Shown piece by piece: positions 9,798 through 20,455 of a DNA stretch of 64,000 nt (position 1 is its first letter; each line of letters begins with the position of its first letter). Made by a program: the position numbers and the translations under genes. The notes beneath the pieces are model-generated. The model saw only the letters and a program-made list of their open reading frames with translations, ran no database searches and was not told the DNA's origin. Where the stretch lies: NCBI GenBank assembly GCA_018417955.1, contig JACTVC010000043.1:30463-94462 (forward strand), written 5' to 3'. The stretch comes from Laccaria trichodermophora (taxonomy: Eukaryota > Basidiomycota > Agaricomycetes > Agaricales > Hydnangiaceae).

Positions 9798-12700
9798 TTT
9801 TCGAGAACTGAAGGGAGCACCATCAGTATCGGTAAGGGTAGAGCGAAAATGAAGCATGGAAAATGAACTCCATAAACAGATCACGAAGGTAATCCAATCA
9901 AAGCCAAGGGACGAAGAGTGAAGACCTGTGCCTCAAGAAACACGAACGGCAAAGGCTGGGCAGCAGCGGGGGATGCGGGAAACGGAGCATCTAGGGACTC
10001 AGAGTGTGGGATGAATGTCAAGGTGAAGCACATGGCCATTGCACCTCGAAGTCAGAGAAATGCGAAGGACGGAAAGTAGAGCGGGGTGCGAAATCGAGGA
10101 AAAGGAAACGAATGGACGGCATAACGGAAGAAAAGGTTCATAATGACCAAACATGAACCCCATCACGGGGGCAACCAAAATCAAGACACCAAGTGACCGA
10201 GCCTTGAATGACAACAGCAAAAACATACCTAGAATTGTTCGATCGTCATGCCTTCGTAGTTTTCCACTGTCTTGAAAAGGTCGTTGAGATTTGGCATTTC
10301 CTGTGAAACAAAGTGGGTCAGCATCGGCTGGGATGGTAGGACCGGAATCGGAGAAGTGAAAGTGAAAGTGGGGATGCGAGCAAGGGAGAAGGAGCTAGAG
10401 AAGAAATTTGGATGAAGGGAATGACGGGATGTGGAAAAGAGAGAAGGGGGGAGGAAATGGCACAAAAAGTCAACCCCGAGTGGTTGAACGAGCCGAAGAA
10501 CCAGGAAAGAAGGTAAAAAACCACACACCTCTTCTTTGGGTAACGGCTTATTGCTCAAGGTCTTCTGCAATCTGTGCCGCCAATCACGCACTTTGATTGA
10601 TTCATTGTCTTCAGAGCCTTTAGCTGGAAATGAGAAGAACGGAGGTCAGCTTCTGGCATGGCGAGACAAGTGATTGGAAGTGGATGGCGGTGCGAAAAGG
10701 GGGGTTGAAATGGTGAAGTATGTAACGAAGGAAAAGGAGTGGTAAGACTGCGAAAAAGGGTGCGCCAGAAGCAAGTGAAAGTCGACGCTGAAGACAAAGA
10801 GGTGCCAAAAAGGAAGCAGAAAGCAGTAGGAGCTGATAAGGAACGAGATGAAGGGAGAAAAGCACTAAAAAGCGCAGAAAGTGCAAAATAGGTCATAGAA
10901 ACAACCATGTAACGTGAAAAGTAGTGGTTATTGCCCCAAGTTAGAAGGATGGCACCAGCGCCTCCGAAAAGGGTGCAAAATGGACAAAAAGAGGAAAACA
11001 GAAGAATCGACGACGCCAGGTATAAACGAAAGTTGACTCCAGGGATCAAAGGAGGCCAAAAGGCAGGCAGAAGAAGGAAGGTAGTGATGAAAGGTGATAA
11101 ACATGCAAGGAAGCGGGAAAAGCGCTCAAAAGTGCAAAAAGGTCCGAAAAGACTCGGGAGGGTCGAGAAAAGACGGAGAACGTCCGAATTTCGAGAATGA
11201 AAGGCAGAAAAACATTTGGGGGACCATTTCAAAGCACCAGCGCCTTGGAGAAGACGATAGGACATAAGAAGAGGAAGAAAAGGGGTCAAAACCACGAAAA
11301 AAGGCGCCAGATGAAGATAAAAGTTGACGACAGGCTAAGGAAAGGCACCAGAAGCGAGAACAAGAAGGGGAGGATGAGGAAAGTGCTTTTGTAAGGCAAA
11401 AGCAGCTATAAGATGAAAATGACTGGGAGAAGAAGGGAGAAAGCAAAAGATGGGCAATGACAGAGAGAAAGGGAAGGTCAAGCAAGAGAGAGGTGGGCAG
11501 AAGAGAAGAGAGAGAAATAAGAGAATGGAGGGAACATCAGAGGACATGCAACGAAGGCAAAAGCGTGAAAATGGAGGTTACGAAAAGCAATCTGATGAAA
11601 AGGGTGGAAAACGTCGAGGAAGTGGGGTGTTGGCAATGCATAGCTCTCAGAAAAGGGGTATAGTGCATTGAAAGAGGACGAGGAAGGGAAAAGAGGGGCA
11701 AAAAGGGCAATCATGGCAACAACGAGAAAAGACGAAACGAGAACAAGAAAGAGATCAGAGCGATCCGACGATCCACCAAGCCACCAAGTCCGCAGAACCA
11801 CAAAAAAAAACAGAAAAGAGGGCAAACTAACCTTCATCTGCATCGTCATCCCGGTCCCGTTTCGCTTTCTTCGCTGGTGGGGGCGACGCAGCAGCCTCAT
11901 CAGCCGCAGCCGCGGCCTTCTTGAAGCTCTTCGTGCTAGGCCCAGCATCTGCGTCATCTTCACCCTCATCCTCCGCATCCGCCTCAGCTTCACCTTCATC
12001 CTCGGACTCGACCATCGCTTGGGACTTTTTGGAACGTCTAGAGGCACCATTGCCATTGGTGGATTTGGCCTTCCTTGTGGTGCTTCCAGCATCAGCGTCT
12101 TTCTTTGGCTTGGCTTTCGCTGGTTTGTCGGATTTCTTCCTCTCTTTCTTTTCTTTGACAGATGCAGAACCATCGTCGCGTTTTCTTTTCTTTCCTTGTT
12201 TCTTGCCTATCGGGTTAAGGGATTAGCATGCAATAGAACAAAACATGAAAGAAAAACGCGAACCCGTAGTTCCTTCATCTTCACCATCCTCCGTCTCCGC
12301 AAGCTGGTCAATCTCAGCATTTTCCTCCATGTCAACTGTATCCTGGATCATAGCCTCCTTCTCCGCGAGCCACTTCGCAGGGTCCAGAGCAATACGATAC
12401 CCATTCAACAGCTCTGACGACTTTTTGTGAGACTCCGAGATGTACGACTCAATTTCGTGTCGTTGGAGCTTCGAGATGTCTTTCTCGACTAACCATGCGC
12501 TGCATGCAACGTGTCAGTGTGGGCACGTCAGGGCGGAGAACGCATGGAAAAAAGAACACACTGGTCACCCAAAGGGAAGAACCTGACGCAGTAGAACGTG
12601 GCCTTTTTGTTGCAGGGGCGTTCGAGAGCGACGCTGGGGTGGACGTTGTCTGGGTCCACGACCTAGAGGTAGATTCAGGACTCGGTTGGACGTAACCTGA

Positions 12701-12829
12701 CGCGAGGAAGGGGGCTCTCACCATCCCGGGCCACGGTGGGAAGCCGCGCACTTTGCCTAGGACCGTGTCGTTGATGTTGTACGTGGTGGCCACTTTGGCC
12801 TGCTGTGCTTTGGTACTTTTCTTGCTCAT
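9798..12829 (-). pseudogene. PWWP-domain / TFIIS-N (LEDGF-like) chromatin protein, 3'-truncated and fused to the G-alpha relic
   Basis: The start MSKKSTKAQQAKVATTYN at 12829 leads into a PWWP domain (VRGFPPWPGM, intron, VVDPDNVHPS..). The exons at about 12260-12510 encode AWLVEKDISKLQ and an acidic tail. The exon at 11829-12210 is Lys/Ala/Glu/Asp-rich and low complexity. The exons at 10562-10622 (VRDWRHRLQKTLSNKP) and 10228-10300 (MPNLNDLFKTVENYEGMTI) begin a TFIIS N-terminal/LEDGF-type helical bundle. The frame through the first three exons is open. Then a TAG stop falls at the end of the 10228 exon, where Gln before FSKIGK is usual, and the exon at 9790-9807 encodes only FSKIGK before turning into G-alpha sequence out of frame. 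PWWP proteins bind methylated nucleosomes; this copy has lost most of the helical bundle. Confidence 0.85.
10623..11828 (-). other. Unusually long, pyrimidine-rich intron of the PWWP gene
   Basis: Between the acidic exon and the VRDWRHRLQ exon lies about 1.2 kb whose minus strand is strongly pyrimidine-rich (plus strand is A/G-rich). It contains recurring GAAAAG-N-GC-CAAAAGTGCAAAA-like motifs near 10860, 10965 and 11115-11150. Neighbouring introns at 10301-10561 and 9808-10227 share this purine/pyrimidine bias. Long open frames here in either strand are low-complexity artefacts. Confidence 0.6.
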
Positions 12830-13071
12830 CGTGGCTGGCTAACGTGTGCGATGTGGTCGACGGTGAGGAGGAAAACCGAAAAGGATGATGATGATTGAAG
12901 TTTGTTGAAGCACGAGACAAGCGGGCGGCTATTTCCGGTCACGTCACCCCTGATGCGCACAGACCCGCCGGTACTCAGTGACCTTTCCAGGCCGTGGAAT
13001 TCGCAGTATAATCCTTGCTCAATCACAATTCAAAAGTTCAACATGTCTTCTGCGACACCTAAAGATGTGTA
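12830..13071 (+). promoter_or_regulatory. Probable divergent promoter region with a 5' remnant of a plus-strand gene
   Basis: The about 210 bases upstream of the PWWP start face an ATG at 13042 that opens MSSATPKDV and then meets GTAGGA, which could be an intron donor, or TAG if unspliced. A CAACATG start context on plus suggests a genuine N-terminal exon. Nothing recognisable continues downstream, where repeats begin, so the partner gene is probably lost. Confidence 0.3.
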
Positions 13072-13976
13072 GGACTGAAAAAAATCGTAGCTTGCCAGCC
13101 AGCCAACCGCGCCACACCTGAGTCGGAAATGCATGAATTAATTATCGTTGAGGAAATTTGCCAAGAGTGTAGGAACAGTTGCTAAAGAATCTCACTTCTT
13201 TAATCCAGAAGGTCATTTTAAGTGACAAAGGTGTATGCATCCTGTGGGGCTAGCAGCTTCGATAAATTTTCAAGTGGAGGTCAGCATCAGGTACGACTTG
13301 AGTTGAAAGCTGGGTAATTTTGATCATGTCGGACTTTCCTATTTTGGCTTACAACCGGTATCTACCGGTTACAACCATTCCAATCGCCGGTGGCCATCTC
13401 AATTGCTTGAAATGGAAGAGTGTTTGGTTCAAATCAGGTTGGAACCAGGGTTGAGTCCGGATTCAACCGGGCTCCCCATACTAATATAGCCATCAATAAA
13501 TTTACTGATTGATGGATGAAATGTTAATAAAGAAAAGTGCATCACTCAAGGATTGAACCAAAAACCTCAGGCTCGTGGCCTATGTGTGCAAGGACTACAA
13601 ATTTGTAGTGCAACATAACCATTCGACTACACAACCTGTTAGAAAGCTCCCAAGGCTGCACATATATCCAATCTCTCACCCAAACTAAAACAAGAAAATC
13701 TTCCAGTGCTGCAACACAGGGGAGGTTTTCTCCTGTAATTAATGCATAGTATGTGGGGCTCTTTCCAATGGAATACAATTTTTTTATGAAATCTACTGTA
13801 CTTCATTTAAGCCATTGGAATGCTGTTGCACTGTGATTGCAACCAAATGTCAACAAAGACAGGTGATTACAACTGGTTCAAACTCTGACATAATCATGAT
13901 TGAAACTCTGGCTGATTGCAACCAGCAAAAAAAAAGTCTGACACAGGACATGGCTGAGGCCTGGTGTAGGGGTGGG
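13072..13976. repeat. Decayed repeat with tRNA-like segment
   Basis: AT-rich sequence with repeated GGTT(C/A)AA(C/A)C-type motifs at 13350-13460 and 13840-13925. A minus-strand tRNA-like stretch lies at about 13538-13640: TAGTCGAATGGTTAT fits an A box, GGTTCAATCCT fits a B box, and between them is the perfect palindrome ACTACAAATTTGTAGT. Acceptor ends do not pair. It looks like a tRNA-derived SINE or MITE; I could not set borders. Confidence 0.35.
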
Positions 13977-14186
13977 TTCGAAAAATTCAGTAAGGTTGAG
14001 AGGACTCTTTTTGCCGCATCAGAACGATAATCTGATAGACAAGGAGATGTAGTCTCCTTGTCTAGGATTCGGAGACATATATAAGTGTTTGTACTTATGA
14101 GTACAAACTATCTCGTTCTGATGCTCAGCCGTTATCTTACCTGATAATGAGCTTGCACTCGTGCCTCATGCTTGCTCATTGCAGAA
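13977..14186. repeat. Terminal direct repeat, left copy of the DIRS-like element
   Basis: This matches 22221-22430 over 210 bp with only a handful of differences, mostly C/T. Inside are a perfect hairpin (GACAAGGAGA-TGTAG-TCTCCTTGTC), a second palindrome (TTTGTACTTATGAGTACAAA), and outer complementary blocks CAGAACGATA/TATCTCGTTCTG. These could fold into a compact RNA or DNA structure. Confidence 0.85.
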
Positions 14187-14564
14187 TGAGATAACTCTAG
14201 TGTCCTATGAGATGTAGGGAGGAGGGACGTTTTTAAATACAATATTTAAATGCAAGAAATCCGTAGACATGGATAACCTGTGTGTGCCTAGGACTTGTCC
14301 AGCTGGCTCAAATTGGATCTTAAATGATAATGGTAAGATCCAAGAGATGGACAAGACCTGAGCATCTAAAGGCTCAATTGTGTGCAAAACAACTAGCTAT
14401 ACCAACCAGAGTGAAAGCTCACAACAAGCAAGTTGGTTCAGCACAGAGGAACTACCCAATCAAGTGGCACTCTGGGAAAGAGTTTTTTATGGATTGAAAT
14501 ACAAATACACAATATAATAATAGGGCCTTCAAGGTAATTTTGCAGCAATATAAGTACAGGTAGA

Positions 14565-15744
14565 TTACAGGGCGAGGTTCCCATTAGAGGTGACAATAAG
14601 TGCTGAAGGGACTTTGTTGTTGATACGAAACTGTTTGAAGATTGCAGCCAACAAGTCAAGGTGGGACTTGTTGTATGCTTTTGATGTGCTCATAGGAAGA
14701 ATTTCCTCCATACGGCACCAATAGAGTAAGAAGGCAAGAGAAGTCCAGCTGCCTGTCGCGGTGACGATTTCAGGTGGAATGCCAGCAAGGAGAAGTTCAA
14801 CAGCACCACCAATATGAAAACTATGGCCCAAAATGTGGGTGAGCATGGCAGACGACCAGATGTGGTTACAGAAATTGAGAAATTCATGTTTGAGAAGAAT
14901 CTTTGAGTGATCAGAAGCGGTCGTATAAGTGAAGAGGGGGCTGGAGTGATTGGTAGATGAGTTAACAGCAAGGTGATTCTTCAATGCAGCAACAGGGCAA
15001 AGAATGTCATCCTGTGCAGTAAGAATTACAGAAGCACCAAGTTCCTTCATAGTTTTGGTCCAAGGAATATGGAAGCTTGCAGAGGAGGAACCGTCTCGCA
15101 GTGTGCGGAAAGTAATTCTGGAGAAATATAAGAGATTATACAGGAAAGGAAAATGTAGTGCACATAACGGAGTGAAGGACATGATATTTCTCATCAAATG
15201 CGGCAGCAGTAGTGACAGCTAACTCGCCTAGCTGTCGACAGCCAAAAAATGTGCAGAGAGCAAGGGCCCAGACTGCTGCATGGAAAGGAGTAGAAAGGTT
15301 AAGAGCACGGCGGAGAGCAAAGAGGTGCTCAATGGAGATGGGGGTGCAGAGAGGACGTTGATATTTCGTCCCTTCTTTGTTTGCAGACACCTGGGCCAGT
15401 TGAACCCATTCGTCGTCTCCAAACCAAGGGGCATGATTGACGACATGCCACACGTGGATACCGGACAACCAGGAGCATATGGTATTCCCAGATTGTCTGC
15501 CCTTGTACTCGCCAATGAAGGCACAAAGTAGGGGATAAGAAGCAGGCATTTGCACTTCCTCATCAATACCCCATCTGTCGCAGAATTGAGTGAAGCGTAA
15601 AGCGCTGGTGGCATATGTGGATTTGGTGTTAGGTGCATATGCCCCACAGATGGCCATCATGACACTGTTGACCAAGTGTGGGTGAAGAGATGCATTGAGG
15701 TGCTGATGGTGCCGAGCAGCATGGGGTGTATCCCAGGCAAACAA
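14565..15744 (-). pseudogene. Tyrosine recombinase of the DIRS-like element
   Basis: Two overlapping frames (15744-15136 and 15197-14565) together cover a SAM-like N-terminal domain (YAPNTKSTYATSALRFTQFC), the first catalytic-arginine box (FFGCRQLGEL), and the C-terminal box ILGHSFHIGG followed by FLLYW. Fungal relatives have HSF-R-IGG here; the catalytic Arg is His (14814-14816, CGT to CAT on the coding strand). The frame switch near 15140-15190 is a further lesion. In DIRS elements this enzyme inserts the circular cDNA without target duplication. Confidence 0.75.
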
Positions 15745-16167
15745 AGGATCTGTGGCAGCAACACAAGGGCGTAAAGAATTTTGAGAGATTTGTTGCCCAG
15801 TGTGAGGTTTCCTGGGTGTGATAGGTCAGGACAATAGAGGTGGGACATCATGAGGGAGTGTCAAGGAATCAGTGGATGAGAGCAAGGGAAGAGTAGGCAG
15901 AGTAGTCATAGGAGGCAATGTTGTAGTTGTAGATAGTGACTGCAAAGTAGTCGGAGACAATGTTGAAGCAGATGTGGAAGATGTGGTACGAGGCTTGAAA
16001 GGAGTGAAAGGAATATGACGACATGTGGGGCGTGGAGGAACAGAATATGAACCACCCACAGTCGTCTCGATGACATGTGTCGCCAGTTTGAAAGGGTGTT
16101 GAAAACTAATAAAGGTGTAAGAATGAGGAGGGAATAAAGCATGATGACATCAGGAAGGGAAGCTAAC

Positions 16168-16659
16168 CTATGCATGAACAAAACAAGAGGATAGCTCATC
16201 AGGGAGCATAAAGGACAGGAAGATTTGCTTCCCAACAGGTCCTGGTTCCCCACACGAGATAGGATCAGCTGGATTAGCTTCAGATTCAATATAAACAGTC
16301 TTAAAAACAAGAGAGGTGGCCATCAGAATAAGGTGTGTATGACGAACTGCGAGATTCAGATGGATGTTGCCACTGTGGCCCTTATCAAGGGCACTGATGG
16401 TGCCTTGATTGTCAGAATGGACCAGGAGGTGAAGATCCCAATGGCTTCTGGACTCCAAAAAGAGAGCGAGAAGCTCGATGGCAACAGTCTCGAGCCAGCA
16501 GATGTCACAGCCCTCTATCTTCCAAGAAGAAGAAAGCTGGAAGGCAGCCCATTCACCACCAATGATAATACCAATACCCCACAACATGGAGGCATCAACA
16601 TACAACCCGAGGTCCGACAAAGGCCCAAGAGGGTGAAGTGACCGAGATGCCCCCCGCAA
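16168..16659 (-). pseudogene. RNase H domain of the DIRS-like element
   Basis: The frame reads LGLYVDASMLWGIGI, then LETVAIELLALF and VHSDNQGTISALDKG, ending YIESEANPADPIS. These are the Asp, Glu and Asp blocks of the DIRS-type RNase H and its terminal NxADxxSRG signature, with Arg replaced by Cys in the last. It was separated from the RT by the MITE at 16756-17392. The open frame continues through that junction (SLSNFA / STFHGDEFL) once the MITE and one target copy are removed. Confidence 0.7.
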
Positions 16660-16755
16660 AGTGAGTTTGACTAACCACCATTTCAGGTCAGTAATCAGGG
16701 AATGTCGGGGGTACTTTGTGAGGAATTCATCGCCATGGAAAGTAGACGCAAAATT

Positions 16756-17392
16756 AGTGTTTGCAGGTCCAGTCTACAGGACTGAAAATATACATAGGAC
16801 TGAACTGGACTGAACCATGGTCTGGTCTTTTCCAGTTGCCAGTTGCCCACATTTGTGGTCAGTCCAGTTGCCAGTTGCCATGTTTTTGTAAATATTTAAA
16901 AACCGAAAAAGACTGGTTTAGACTGGTTGCAACCGGTTTTTTATCCCATCACATGTTGGACCTTACTTGCACACAATTTTACTCAATTTTTGGTCCCTCA
17001 ATCATCAAAAATGGTCAAGAATTGGTTGAGATATGGCCAAAAACATTTTTATATGCAAGTTGAATGTATATCCTTTCTGTTTTTGCCATAACTCAGTCAA
17101 ATCTTTACAGAATTGCTTAACTTTTTGATCAGTCTACGGAGAATTAGAATATCTATCTATGTATGCTATGTATATGAGGTAATATTTAAATTCTGTGGTA
17201 CAATAAATTTTTTAACAAAAGACCAGTCGCAACCGGTCTGGACCGGTTCTTTTTGCGTTGTGGACCAATTAGGTCTGGTATAAAAGGGTCTGGTTGTGGT
17301 TCCTTAATATCTGGATTGGTCTAGACCGGTTGCGGTTGCCAGTTGCGTCGTTTTGAGGTAAAAAACTGGACTTAACTGGACCTGCGAACACT
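16756..17392. mobile_element. MULE-like MITE, copy 1 (10-bp target duplication)
   Basis: The ends are AGTGTTTGCAGGTCCAGT and the complement of AGTGTTCGCAGGTCCAGT. The same 10 bases ACGCAAAATT lie directly outside both (16746-16755 and 17393-17402). The interior is full of CCAGTTGCCAGTTGC and ACCGGTT-type subterminal motifs. No ORF. Relatives lie at 35653-36473 and 40100-40896. Confidence 0.85.
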
Positions 17393-17498
17393 ACGCAAAA
17401 TTAGAAAGTGAAGGTAGACGAGAGCGGCCATCAAGATAAACAAAAGCAATGTGACAGAGAGATCCATGGATCTTTTTGACATCGCGTAAATGGCAAGG

Positions 17499-19120
17499 TC
17501 AGCCGTCAAAGTCAATTAGGAATTGAAGAACACATTGATGGAACTTGTTTCTCTTTCCTTCCGGCAAGCTAACAAGCTTTTGAGGGATGTCCCAAAGAAA
17601 TCTGATAAATGTTGTGACGAAAGAGAACTGTTTGTCACCTTTCTCATCATGCCAAGGTACTCCTAAAGAGGAGATGTGGCGAAGCATTTCGTCGCAGTCA
17701 TAGTCATAACAGAAATCACCATCGACGAAGAGGCTGGATGGCGATGGGAATTGGAAAGCCTTAAGATCATCTTCATATTTTGGCACTGGGAAGACCCCTT
17801 CAGCTCTCCAGATGTCAACAAGAGCATTTGCAATCATACCAGCATTGCTGCTGGCACAAGCAGCTCCAAACGGATGAGCATGATTAATGAAGAAGTCGTC
17901 AGAGGTGCCTTGGATGACTAGCCAAGGTTTATGGGATGGGAGAATGGGACAGGTCTGATGGAATTTCTTGATATCAAGAGTGCATGCCTGTGTTCCAGGA
18001 GGTGCATGAGAAATCTGCACAGTGATCGAGAAACATGAGTAGGATGTGATTGAGCAGGAAGATGGAAAGATAGGTTGAGCAGGAAGATGAAGATGAAATA
18101 TCATGCAAAACACATGAAAGAGGAGTAATTCAATGCATAAAATCAACATGATACATACAGCATTGTAGTGACGTTGAGCACATAAAGAGAAAGTCATCAC
18201 GCTTGACACGTGGAAGAGGAACATCACACTTGACGTGTGGAAGAGAGGTCATCACGCTCGACACATGGAAGATAATCATTGTGCCAGTGGCACAGAAGAG
18301 GAAGCATAATATGGAGAGCCAGGTAACTTGCATGAAGCAAAAATACCCAAAGAGCGACTGGACGCAAGGCCAGCACTAAGAAGAAAACATCTCCATGCAC
18401 GAAAGGCAAAGGAGATGTGTAACAAGCAAGAAGAAAGGTGGGGAAAAGAAATGGAATAGAAAAGGACTCACAATATCAGCTACCTTTGATGCGGTGTCGA
18501 AGCGTGTAGGAAAATCATCCTTGTGAATGTGAGAATTGACAGAGGCATGCGACTTCAAAGCCTTCGAAAGGTGTTGGCAGACCCTCAGCTTGTCAGGCAC
18601 CCCAGGCTCTTGCAGCTGAACAGAAACGATGAGGGATGAAGATTGAAAAGGGCTGTGCAAAATTTTTTCTGCAACCTCATGAGAGAATGGGCCTGACAAC
18701 CTGCCAGTGTTCACTTCTTTGATGAGATAGTCGGAAACGGTGTTGGGGTAGGAAAGAATAGAAGGGTTGTTGGGCATGATGATAGTGTGAAGAAGTGAGG
18801 GCATATGCCTGATAGGAAACCCATAGTGCAGATTGAAAGGCAGGAGAGGGTAGATGTCGAAAAGACCATGTTTGCGCAGTAGAAAGTCGAAGGTGTCGGG
18901 ACTGTATGGATGCAAGACTCTGTGAAATAGAAGGGAATCCTCAGAGGAGGTACAAGCGAGGGGGGCCGAGGAATGATAGAAGAAGAGAAGTCAGAGTAAG
19001 AAAGAGGAAGGGAAAGCGATGCCTGAAGGAAGGCATCAGTTTGAGGGTCTGGAACGGCAAATCCATGCAAAGGCGTGATGGCGATTGCTACTGCAGAAGG
19101 AACATAGATGGGCGTGCTTA
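17499..19120 (-). pseudogene. Reverse transcriptase of the DIRS-like element
   Basis: The exon at 18472-19120 carries the RT entry region (TVSDYLIKEVNTGRLSGPF and a PDKLRVCQHLS block). A GT-AG intron of 457 bp (18015-18471) follows, then a 17499-18014 exon with TLDIKKFHQTCPILP, the polymerase motif KYEDDLKAF, and a thumb-type LGVPWHDEKG block. The intron holds repeated CATCAC-CTTGACACGTGGAAGA units. It reverse-transcribes the element RNA in intact relatives. Confidence 0.75.
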
Positions 19121-19854
19121 TCTTTGTAAGAGCCAGTACTTTACACTCCCCAGAGTATTCCATATGGACTCCATATGGAATGGGTGGATTCCCATGGATT
19201 CCATGGAATGGTTGATGGAATCCATACTTCCCCCAGATGGATTCCATGGAATGGTTGATGGAATCCATGCTTTTTCCAAGATGGATTCCATGGAATCCAC
19301 TTTTTTTTAAAGATGGAATCCATACACTTTCCATATGGAATTCAGTTGGAAGAAGTCCCCATTCCACACAATACTGGTAAAATTAAGTACAAAAATGTAT
19401 TAAATAAGACTACACAATTTTATTTTACTACATACAATATTAAAGGGAGATGGTGGAGGGAGGGGTGTAGATATAGAGTGATGAAGTAAGGGGGAAGTGA
19501 GGGAGGTGGGACTGGTGGAGAATGAGGAGGGAGGGAGGGGATGTGGGAGAGGGTGTGGTGCAGAGTGAGGGAGGGGGGAGTGATGGGCATGGGGTTTAAA
19601 AAAGGGGGTGAGAGAGGGGAGCTAATGAAGGGATAAAGGGGTTGATGGAGGGAGCAATGGGGGAAGGGGGATGGTGGAGGGGTGAGCAATGGAGAAGGAG
19701 GATGATGAAGAGTGGAAGGAGGAGCTCACCTCGGCATGCTCATTTTCATTTGTGGGTGTTGTCAACACGCTTGTGCGTGGGTGGTGGATGTTGTTTCATC
19801 AGCAGTGGGTGTTTTCAGTGTTGTTTGTGTGGGCGCTGCGTGTTTTCATGGGCA

Positions 19855-20130
19855 TGTGTGTTATTCATGTGGGTGGTGGGCATTGTTTGTGTGGGTGGTG
19901 GACATTTTGCATGGGTGGTGGGTGTTTTTGTGGGTGGTGGGCATTGTTTGTGTGGGGGGCAGACATTTTGTGTGGGTGGTGGGTGTTTTTGTGGGTGGTG
20001 GGCAACGTTCGTGTGGGCGGCGGATGTTTTGTGTGGGCGGTGGGCATTTTCGTGGGCGGTGGGCAATGTTTGTGTGGGCGGTGGACGTTTTCCGTGGGTG
20101 GTGGGCGTTTTCTGTGGGTGGCAAGCATCA
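19855..20130 (+). repeat. G-rich minisatellite
   Basis: Degenerate repeats of GTGGGTGGTGGGCATTTTGTGT and relatives, many copies, embedded in a G-rich tract (about 19445-20280) with runs such as GGGAGGGAGGGG. The plus strand has strong G-quadruplex potential. It sits inside the TIR element at 19134-20807. Confidence 0.75.
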
Positions 20131-20384
20131 TGGGCAGTGGACACGTGTTGTCGTGCATCATCGTCGTCGTCGTTGATGTTACGGGCGACAGTGTTGTTGT
20201 TGTTGTTGGGGGTGGGTGTGTCATCATCATAAATGTTGGGGGTGGGGATGCTGGGGTGGATGATGGTGGTGGTGGTGAAAGGAAGGAAGGAAGACGTGGC
20301 AACGTTTCAGCCACAGCTGTCATGTTTGAGATGCCACGTGACACAGAGCAGTATATACACACCTTTACTTTGCCCTATAGTAAT

Positions 20385-20455
20385 GCCTTTATGGCTCAGT
20401 TGGTATGAGCGCTGCTAATATTGACAAGGTCAAGAGTTCAATTCCTGTCAATGCC
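20385..20455 (+). repeat. tRNA-like sequence (Ile-like)
   Basis: GGCTCAGTTGGTATGAGC resembles a tRNA D-arm and A box, TGCTAATA resembles an Ile(AAU) anticodon loop, and GAGTTCAATTCC resembles a B box with T loop. The acceptor and anticodon stems do not pair fully. I read it as a tRNA-derived relic inside the TIR element; a divergent real tRNA is less likely. Confidence 0.45.

Noticed and set aside
10300..11670. Long open frames on both strands in the purine-rich area (up to 246 residues).
   Set aside because: They lie within introns of the PWWP gene and owe their length to biased A/G composition; residues are Lys/Arg/Glu- or Phe/Leu/Ser-rich without domains.
19640..20410. Long Gly/Val/Trp-rich plus-strand and His/Pro-rich minus-strand ORFs.
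   Set aside because: All frames stay open because of the GTGGGTGGTGGGC minisatellite; not genes.
20385..20455. A functional tRNA-Ile gene.
   Set aside because: A- and B-box-like parts are present but acceptor and anticodon stems do not pair properly, and it sits inside a mobile element.
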